The notes beneath the pieces are model-generated. The model did not search any database. It had not been told where the DNA came from and saw nothing but the letters and a program-made list of their open reading frames with translations. A program made the translations under genes and the position numbers. Below, piece after piece: positions 59,205 to 64,000 of a stretch of 64,000 nt of DNA (position 1 is the stretch's first letter; each line of letters starts with the position of its first letter). Origin of the DNA: Streptacidiphilus rugosus AM-16 (GTDB taxonomy: Bacteria; Actinomycetota; Actinomycetes; Streptomycetales; Streptomycetaceae); the NCBI RefSeq assembly GCF_000744655.1, contig NZ_JQMJ01000004.1, forward strand, positions 1,178,001 to 1,242,000. Reading direction: 5' to 3'.

Positions 59205-59359
59205 GTTGCACTGTCCAGGGGCGCGGGGAACTGCGCGACAATCCCCCAGCCTTCGGCCGGGAGGTACCCCCTCCCGCGTGCGGATGGTCCTCAACGCGCA
59301 GGGCCGTCCGCACAGGGTGGTTGCTCGCGCAGTTCCTCGCGCCCCTCGGGGTGGTGCAA
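59205..59359. repeat. dispersed long imperfect inverted repeat, copy 2
   Basis: Arms AGGGGCGCGGGGAACTGCGC (59217-59236) and its near-complement (to 59346) flank a loop with TCCTCAACGCGCAGGGCCGT (59288-59307), which differs by one base from copy 1. The stretch GCCTTCGGCCGGGAGGTACC (59249-59268) is shared with 62801-62820. It sits in a 269-bp intergenic region with no gene. Confidence 0.7.
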
Positions 59360-59440
59360 CTGCCCTCCGCGCGCAGGCTCGGGCCTCGAACGGCGGAAGC
59401 GGGCGCGCGAGCGTCCGGGCGCGGGTGTTCGCTGGGGGGC

Positions 59441-59764
59441 ATGACCATCGCCACCGACAAACTCAGCGACCCCGTCGTCCGCCACGCCGTCGCCGCGATC
59501 AACGCCCACGACCGGGACGCCTTCGTCGGGCTCCTCGCCGCCGACGCGACGATGTCCGACGACGGCTCCGACCGGGACCTGCACGACTGGATCGACCGCG
59601 AGATCTTCGGATCCGGCGGCCGGATGGACGTCCAGAAGGAGTCCGACGGCGGGCGCAAGCTGCTCGCCCAGTTCCGCAACGACACCTGGGGCGAGATGAG
59701 CACCGTCTGGCGCTTCGAGGTCGTGGACGGGCGGATCCGGCGGTTCGAGACCGGTCAGGCCTGA
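59441..59764 (+). CDS. NTF2-like (SnoaL-type) family protein
   Basis: This 107-residue protein has the NTF2-like cone fold order (VRHAVAAINAHDRDAFVGLLAADATMSDDG; GGRKLLAQFRN; TVWRFEVVDGRIRRFETG), as in SnoaL-type polyketide cyclases and small ligand-binding proteins. ATG 59441 follows GGGGGG by a short spacer. Its 3' end overlaps the convergent UspA gene by 10 bp. No ligand can be named, and a stress role is possible given the neighbour. Confidence 0.75.
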   Translation: MTIATDKLSDPVVRHAVAAINAHDRDAFVGLLAADATMSDDGSDRDLHDWIDREIFGSGGRMDVQKESDGGRKLLAQFRNDTWGEMSTVWRFEVVDGRIRRFETGQA

Positions 59765-60216
59765 GCCTCGGGCTCCCGCACGATCAGCACCGAGCAGTGC
59801 GCGTACTGCGCGAGATGCTGGCTCACCGAGCCGAGCATGATGCCCTTGAAGCCGCCGTAGCCGCGGCTGCCGACGACCAGGAGCGCCGCGTCCTCCGCCG
59901 CGTCCAGCAGGACCTGGGTCGCGGAGCCCTGGAGGACCCGCTGGCGGACCCGCGGCTGCGGGCCGGGGCCGGTGACCTCCTCGACGGCCTCGGCGAGCCT
60001 GCGCACGGCCTGCTGCTCGAAGGTGAGACCCTCCGTGCCCGGCGTGGGCTCGGGCACGGAGAAGATGCTCGGCCACTCCCAGGCCATCACCGCGTGCACG
60101 ACGCCGTCGGTCAGTTCGGCCTGCCGGATCGCCGCGCGCAGCGCCTCGCGCGCGTGGGTCGAGCCGTCGACCCCGACCACGATGACGTCGGGTGCCTTCT
60201 CGGCGCTCTGGCTCAT
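59755..60216 (-). CDS. universal stress protein (UspA family)
   Basis: This 153-residue protein has a UspA fold (VIVVGVDGSTHAREALRAAI; GSRGYGGFKGIMLGSVSQHLAQYAHCSVLIVR). The ATP-type motif G-2x-G-9x-G(S/T) is present as GSRGYGGFKGIMLGS, so it may bind ATP. It would act under dormancy or stress. ATG 60216 is chosen because GGAGGAAG stands before it; the frame to 60294 is rejected. It overlaps the NTF2-like gene end by 10 bp, and the lipoprotein gene lies 93 bp upstream on this strand. Confidence 0.85.
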   Translation of the reverse strand: MSQSAEKAPDVIVVGVDGSTHAREALRAAIRQAELTDGVVHAVMAWEWPSIFSVPEPTPGTEGLTFEQQAVRRLAEAVEEVTGPGPQPRVRQRVLQGSATQVLLDAAEDAALLVVGSRGYGGFKGIMLGSVSQHLAQYAHCSVLIVREPEAQA

Positions 60217-60309
60217 GCGCTTCCTCCCTGGTGATGTCCCGAATGTCGCGAGAGCCACGCTCTCACCGGCGGGCGCGACGGGCGGACGCGCCACGCCAGA
60301 GGCGGCTGC

Positions 60310-60642
60310 TCAGCGCCGCCGGCTCTCGCCGTACTGCCGCCACTGCTCGCCGGTCTCCCGCCCGCGCCGCTCGGCCTCGCGGCCGATGTCCTTGCCGCGC
60401 TCGGCCGCGTCGCGGTCCTGCGGAGGCGTCGAGCCGGGCGTCTGCGGCGTGCCCGGGGTCGGCGGCGGGATCGGCGTCGGAATGGCGGGCGCGGTCGTGG
60501 CCGGCGGGTCGACGACCTCCGCCTCCGAGCGCTCGGCCGCGCCGCACGCGGCCAGGGGAAGCGCGGCCGCGGCCAGCAGGGCCGGACCGAGGGTACGGCG
60601 ACGACGCAGGACACGCGGCATGCCGGGATCAGGTGTTCGCAT
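60310..60642 (-). CDS. small lipoprotein with Pro-rich linker
   Basis: This 110-residue protein has a lipoprotein-type signal peptide (RRRRTLGPALLAAAALPLAAC; lipobox LAAC), followed by a Pro/Thr linker and a charged helical end (AAERGKDIGREAERRGRETG). ATG 60621 is an alternative start. No domain is recognised; a surface-anchored spacer or interaction tail is possible. It is divergent from the flavin monooxygenase gene. Confidence 0.65.
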   Translation of the reverse strand: MRTPDPGMPRVLRRRRTLGPALLAAAALPLAACGAAERSEAEVVDPPATTAPAIPTPIPPPTPGTPQTPGSTPPQDRDAAERGKDIGREAERRGRETGEQWRQYGESRRR

Positions 60643-60754
60643 ACAAGCAGCATGCGCGACCCGCGGCCGGTCCGATCACGGCGAAGGCCACTCGTTCCCG
60701 GGACCAAGGTCAGCGGTTCGGGAAGCACCGGCCGCCCCGGGATGTTTCATCACC

Positions 60755-61870
60755 GTGATTGTTGGCGATGCAACTTCTTCGTTCGGGCCCGGCGAGGTCG
60801 ACGCGGTGGTCGTCGGCGCGGGCCAGGCAGGCCTGTCGACCGCCTACCACCTGCGACGGCGCGGCCTGCGCCCGCTCGAGGACTTCGTCGTGCTCGACGC
60901 CGACGCCGCACCGGGCGGGGCGTGGCAGCACCGGCCGCCGACGCTCACCATGGCGATGGTCCACGGCTTCCACGCACTGCCCGACGCGCCGCTGCCGCCG
61001 TTCGCGGCCGGGCAGCAGGCCAGGGACGTCCTGCCGGGCTACTTCGCCGCCTACGAGCAAGACAACGACCTTCCGGTGCTCCGCCCGGTCCGGGTCGGCT
61101 CCGTCCGCAGCGTGGACCCCGCCGATCCCGGGAGCCGGCTGCTGGTCGAGACCGACCGAGGCACCTGGTCGACCCGGACGCTGGTCAACGCGACCGGCAC
61201 CTGGACCCGCCCGTTCGTCCCCCGTTACCCCGGTGCGGAGCTGTTCCGTGGCCGCATGCTGCACAGTTCCGCCTATCGCGGGCCGGAGGAGTTCCGCGGC
61301 GGCCGGGTGCTCGTCGTCGGGGGCGGGGCGTCGGCGATCCAGATCCTCGCGGACACCGCCGCCGTGGCCGAAACGCTCTGGGTGACCCGGCGGCCGCCCG
61401 TCTTCCGCGAGGAGTCCTTCGCGCCCGAGCTCGGGCGCGCCGCCGTCGCCCTGGTGGAGCAGCGGGTGCGGGCAGGGCTGCCGCCGATGAGCGTCGTCTC
61501 GGTGACCGGCCTGCCGCCGTCCCCCGCCCTGCTCCGCGCCCGTGAGCTCGGCGCGCTGACCCGGCTGCCCATGTTCGAACGGATCACCGAGCACGGCGTG
61601 GTCTGGCCCGACGGGCACGAGGAGCAGGTCGACGCGATCGTCTAGGCCACCGGCTTCCGCGCCGCGATCGGGCACCTGGCGCCGCTCGGTCTGCGCGGGA
61701 CGGGGGGCGGCATCCGCATGGACGGGACGCAGGTCGCGTCGGACCCCCGGATCCACCTGGTCGGCTACGGCCCCTCCGCCAGCACGATCGGCGCGAACCG
61801 GGCCGGGCGCGCGGCGGCGGTCGCGGTCGACCGCCGCCTGCACGGGGCCAGGGTCCTCAGCCGCGCGTGA
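60755..61870 (+). pseudogene. flavin-containing monooxygenase interrupted by an amber codon
   Basis: The first 296 codons encode a complete N-terminal and central part: FAD motif GAGQAGLSTAY, the LVNATGTWTRPFVPRYPG block and the NADP motif VVGGGASAIQI. At 61643-61645, TAG replaces the Trp usually found in DAIVWATGFR; the sequence then continues in frame without further stops (ATGFRAAIGHL...VGYGPSASTIGAN) to TGA 61868. Restored by TAG to TGG, the protein would have 371 residues and would oxidise N- or S-containing or ketone substrates. GTG 60755 is the start. This is either a recent point mutation or a sequence error. Confidence 0.85.
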
Positions 61871-61906
61871 GGCGCCCGGCCCGGTCCCGGGCCGACACGG
61901 CGAGGA

Positions 61907-62665
61907 TCAGGGGAGCCTGACCGCACGGAAGCAGTCCGTGACGTAGGGCATCTCGATCCGCTCCCTTCCGGCCAGCGCGGGGTGCGTCGCCAGGAGCTTC
62001 CGGACCTCGGCGAAGAGCGCTTCGCGCTCCGCGTCGGGCAGCAGGATCACGTAGCTGCGCGAGGCGACCAGGTCGACGACCTGGTCGCCGGTCATCACGT
62101 TCGTCCACGGCACGCTGAACCGCTCCACCGGTCCGAACAGTTCGGGGTGCTCCTCGATCCCGCCGACGCCGACGCCGCTGGTCGCCTCCGCTCCGCTGGG
62201 CGCGAGCAGTCGGCCGAGCGCCGCGACCCAGTCCTCCCGCTCGTCGCGCACGTTCCAGATCAGGCCGAGCGTGCCGCCGGGGCGCAGCACCCTCGCGGCC
62301 TCCGGAACCGCCGTGACCGGGTCGACCCAGTGCCAGGCCTGTGCGGCGAGCAGCGCGTCCGCGGCGCCGTCGCCGACCGGGATCGCTTCGGCGGACCCCG
62401 CGAGCACCCGCGCCCCCGGCACGGCCGCGGCCAGTTCCTCGCGCATACCGTCGGCGGGCTCGACCGCGGTGACCTCCAGGCCGCGCGCGAGCAGCAGCCG
62501 CGTCAGCTTGCCGGTGCCGGCGCCTAGATCGAGGACCCGCTGCGGCTCGCGCGAGCCGCCCGCGAGGAGCCAGTCCAGCGCCGCGCCGGGGTAGCCGGGC
62601 CGGCCACGCTCGTAGACGGCGGCCGCCGCACCGAAGGAGGAGGCCTGAGCTGCGCGGTCGTGCAT
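61907..62665 (-). CDS. class I SAM-dependent methyltransferase
   Basis: This 252-residue enzyme has the SAM motif VLDLGAGTGKLT (residue 44), an acidic VEPADGM and AQAWHWVDPVTAVPEAARVLRPGG, seen as AQAWHWVD, typical of small-molecule methyltransferases (UbiE/BioC-like). The C-terminal domain (RSYVILLPDAEREALFAEV) is helical. The substrate is unknown. ATG 62665 is used. It is convergent with the amber-interrupted monooxygenase and separated by 37 bp. Confidence 0.85.
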   Translation of the reverse strand: MHDRAAQASSFGAAAAVYERGRPGYPGAALDWLLAGGSREPQRVLDLGAGTGKLTRLLLARGLEVTAVEPADGMREELAAAVPGARVLAGSAEAIPVGDGAADALLAAQAWHWVDPVTAVPEAARVLRPGGTLGLIWNVRDEREDWVAALGRLLAPSGAEATSGVGVGGIEEHPELFGPVERFSVPWTNVMTGDQVVDLVASRSYVILLPDAEREALFAEVRKLLATHPALAGRERIEMPYVTDCFRAVRLP

Positions 62666-62800
62666 GCTGCTCCGTTCCTGCCGGGCCCTGCCGCCCGGCG
62701 GTCGCGTCCGACGTACACGTCCGGTCGACGCGTCGGCGACACCCTAGCGCCTGTCTTCAAGCCCCCGCCGGGCCCGGCCCGCCTGAATCGGCCTCCGCCG

Positions 62801-62830
62801 GCCTCCGGCCGGGAGGTGCCCCTCCCTGCG
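62801..62830. repeat. short partial copy of the dispersed repeat
   Basis: GCCTCCGGCCGGGAGGTGCC and the following CCTCCC resemble 59249-59278 of the inverted repeat near 59 kb. The 271-bp intergenic region here has no gene. Only one arm is recognisable. Confidence 0.45.
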
Positions 62831-62936
62831 TTGTCGGGTCGTCCACGGGCGGTCCCGTACGAGGACGCCCCTCCACCGTGCATCCGGCTGCGCCGGCCGA
62901 CCCGGGCTGATGTGACGCGGACGGGAACGCTCGGCG

Positions 62937-63866
62937 TCACTCCGACCGGGAGGCGGTCGGAGCCGGCTCAGGGGCGGCCGGGGGCGACACGTCCTCGCCG
63001 CCGCCCTCCTGCGGGGCCATCTGCAGCCGGGAGAGTCCGATCGCGCCGAGCGCGACCAGGGCGACGCCGGCGATCTCGGGGACCAGCCACCATCCCGCCC
63101 GCACGGTCTCGTTGTAGAGCGTCACCCCGAGCGAGAGGCTGATCAGCGCGTCGCCGAGGGTCAGCGCCGGCTGCGAGGCCACCAGCGGCCCGGCCTGCAT
63201 CGCGTTCTCCAGCACGAAGAGCGCGCAGACGCCGACGGCGGCGAAGCCGTAGGTCTGCCAGGCGCCGAAGAAGGCCGCCACGCCCTCGTGGTCCAGCGTG
63301 TCGGTGGCCGACTTCATCAGCGCGGCCGTCAGCGCGTAACCGATCGCGGCGGCGAGGCCGAGGCAGACGGCCCTGGCGCGGCCGACCGGGCGCCGCAGCG
63401 CCGAAGCGCAGAGCAGCACCATCGCGCCGCCGCAACTGGTCAGCGCGAGCAGCCAGAGGCCGACCGCGGGCTGCAGCGACCCGCCGCCGGGCGCGGCCGC
63501 CGCCAGCGCGGTGCCGAGCCCGACGACCAGGCAGGCCACCCAGATCCAGGCCAGGGCGGGCATCCGGCGCCGGAAGACCAGGCCCGAGATCATCAGCGCG
63601 GCGGGAAGCTCCAGGACGAAGATCGGCTGCACCACCGCCAGCGGGCCGGTCACCAGGGCCAGGGCCTGGAAGACGGCGGCGAAGACGACGCCGAGAATGC
63701 CGAAGAGCCAGACCGGGGTGCGCAGCAGGTCCCACATCAGGCCCAGCCGGAAGCCGACCGACTGCGGGACGATCAGGGCGGCCCGTCGCTGCAACACGGT
63801 TCCCAGCGCGTTGCTCACCGCCGCGCAGACGGCGAACACCACCGACAGCACCGCGGTCACACCCAC
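62937..63866 (-). CDS. DMT superfamily transporter
   Basis: This 309-residue membrane protein has nine or ten hydrophobic helices (VLSVVFAVCAAVSNALGTVLQ at the start; LENAMQAGPLVASQPALTLGD late) and a short disordered tail. The layout resembles drug/metabolite transporters, including the NIPA-like magnesium group. GTG 63866 is the start chosen. No substrate or regulator is evident, and a tandem ACCCACGTCGC repeat lies upstream. Confidence 0.75.
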   Translation of the reverse strand: MGVTAVLSVVFAVCAAVSNALGTVLQRRAALIVPQSVGFRLGLMWDLLRTPVWLFGILGVVFAAVFQALALVTGPLAVVQPIFVLELPAALMISGLVFRRRMPALAWIWVACLVVGLGTALAAAAPGGGSLQPAVGLWLLALTSCGGAMVLLCASALRRPVGRARAVCLGLAAAIGYALTAALMKSATDTLDHEGVAAFFGAWQTYGFAAVGVCALFVLENAMQAGPLVASQPALTLGDALISLSLGVTLYNETVRAGWWLVPEIAGVALVALGAIGLSRLQMAPQEGGGEDVSPPAAPEPAPTASRSE

Positions 63867-64000
63867 GTCGCACCCACGTCCGAGCCCCCTCGTCGGCCAT
63901 CGGCCCGTGCCACGGGCCCTGTCGGCATGCTACCCAGCCGAGGCCCCGAGGTCCCGGCGGAGCCCGGCGGGCCGGGGGCGTCCGTCTTCGCCGGCCCGGT
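63867..64000. other. window end, no gene seen
   Basis: The 134 bases before the transporter gene hold an ACCCACGTC direct repeat (63861-63879) and GC-rich sequence with no reading frame I can support. Confidence 0.5.

Overview
The window comes from a very GC-rich actinobacterium, most probably a member of the Streptomycetaceae (Streptomyces, Streptacidiphilus or Kitasatospora type). The signs are strong G/C bias at third codon positions, frequent GTG and TTG starts, many leaderless genes with a TANNNT -10 box just upstream of the start codon, and families typical of streptomycetes (SpoIIE phosphatases with PAS/GAF/ATPase domains, DUF574 methyltransferase, DUF2690, DUF6126, DUF1062, WS/DGAT, XylFGH). 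I cannot name the genus. All calls were made by reading; no database search was run.

Layout. 1-13 kb: the end of an EphD-like hydrolase/SDR fusion, a diiron-like hydrolase/ferredoxin-reductase fusion, small regulators (MerR, MarR) with thioredoxin-fold and SRPBCC partners, a UPF0104 membrane protein, a frameshifted WS/DGAT acyltransferase with a TetR, a His-rich CDF exporter with an SmtB-like operator, and two exported proteins, one of PCu(A)C type. 13-18.5 kb: an LRR gene followed by three overlapping orphan genes, divergent from a complete CUT2 sugar ABC operon plus its LacI regulator. 18.5-24.9 kb: a less GC-biased accessory island of small orphan proteins (DinB, GNAT, SUKH, P-loop kinase) with an IS256-family element whose 8-bp target duplication shows it split a resident gene. 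25-34.7 kb: an alpha/beta hydrolase, an Lrp protein, an FAD monooxygenase, a second insertion sequence, a LysR/DoxX pair, a DUF574 methyltransferase and an MFS/TetR pair. 34.9-43 kb: a SpoIIE phosphatase, an MreB-like protein, a frameshifted HTH/DUF2690 gene, a second MarR/SRPBCC pair, a secreted EXORDIUM-like protein and a Gfo/Idh/MocA enzyme. 43.5-48.3 kb: xylFGH with a palindromic operator and a 20-bp-stem terminator, then a PASTA kinase. 48.3-64 kb: a VOC protein, a secreted cupredoxin-like protein, a candidate permuted tRNA-like RNA, an isochorismatase-fold protein, DUF1062, a decayed N6-DNA methylase, a stand-alone MurG-like enzyme, a cupin-XRE regulator with its operator, a second SpoIIE phosphatase, Mut7-C, a UspA protein, a flavin monooxygenase broken by an amber codon, a methyltransferase and a DMT transporter.

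The most unusual signal is at 49783-49860. There the 3' half of an alanine-type tRNA cloverleaf (TGCAAGT T-loop, CAGCTCC acceptor strand, discriminator A) lies upstream of its 5' half (GGGGCTG, TA, GCTC/GAGC D-arm), closed by a 9-bp stem in place of the anticodon arm. Tract lengths match a tRNA exactly, a G3:U70 pair is present, and a TAGGCT box sits 7 nt upstream. It has not been tested by search or expression. Other notable items are the reconstructed IS256 insertion, three genes each broken by one base change, two AACGTT operators 74 bp apart around a sugar-operon promoter, and several palindromic operators that match the neighbouring regulators.
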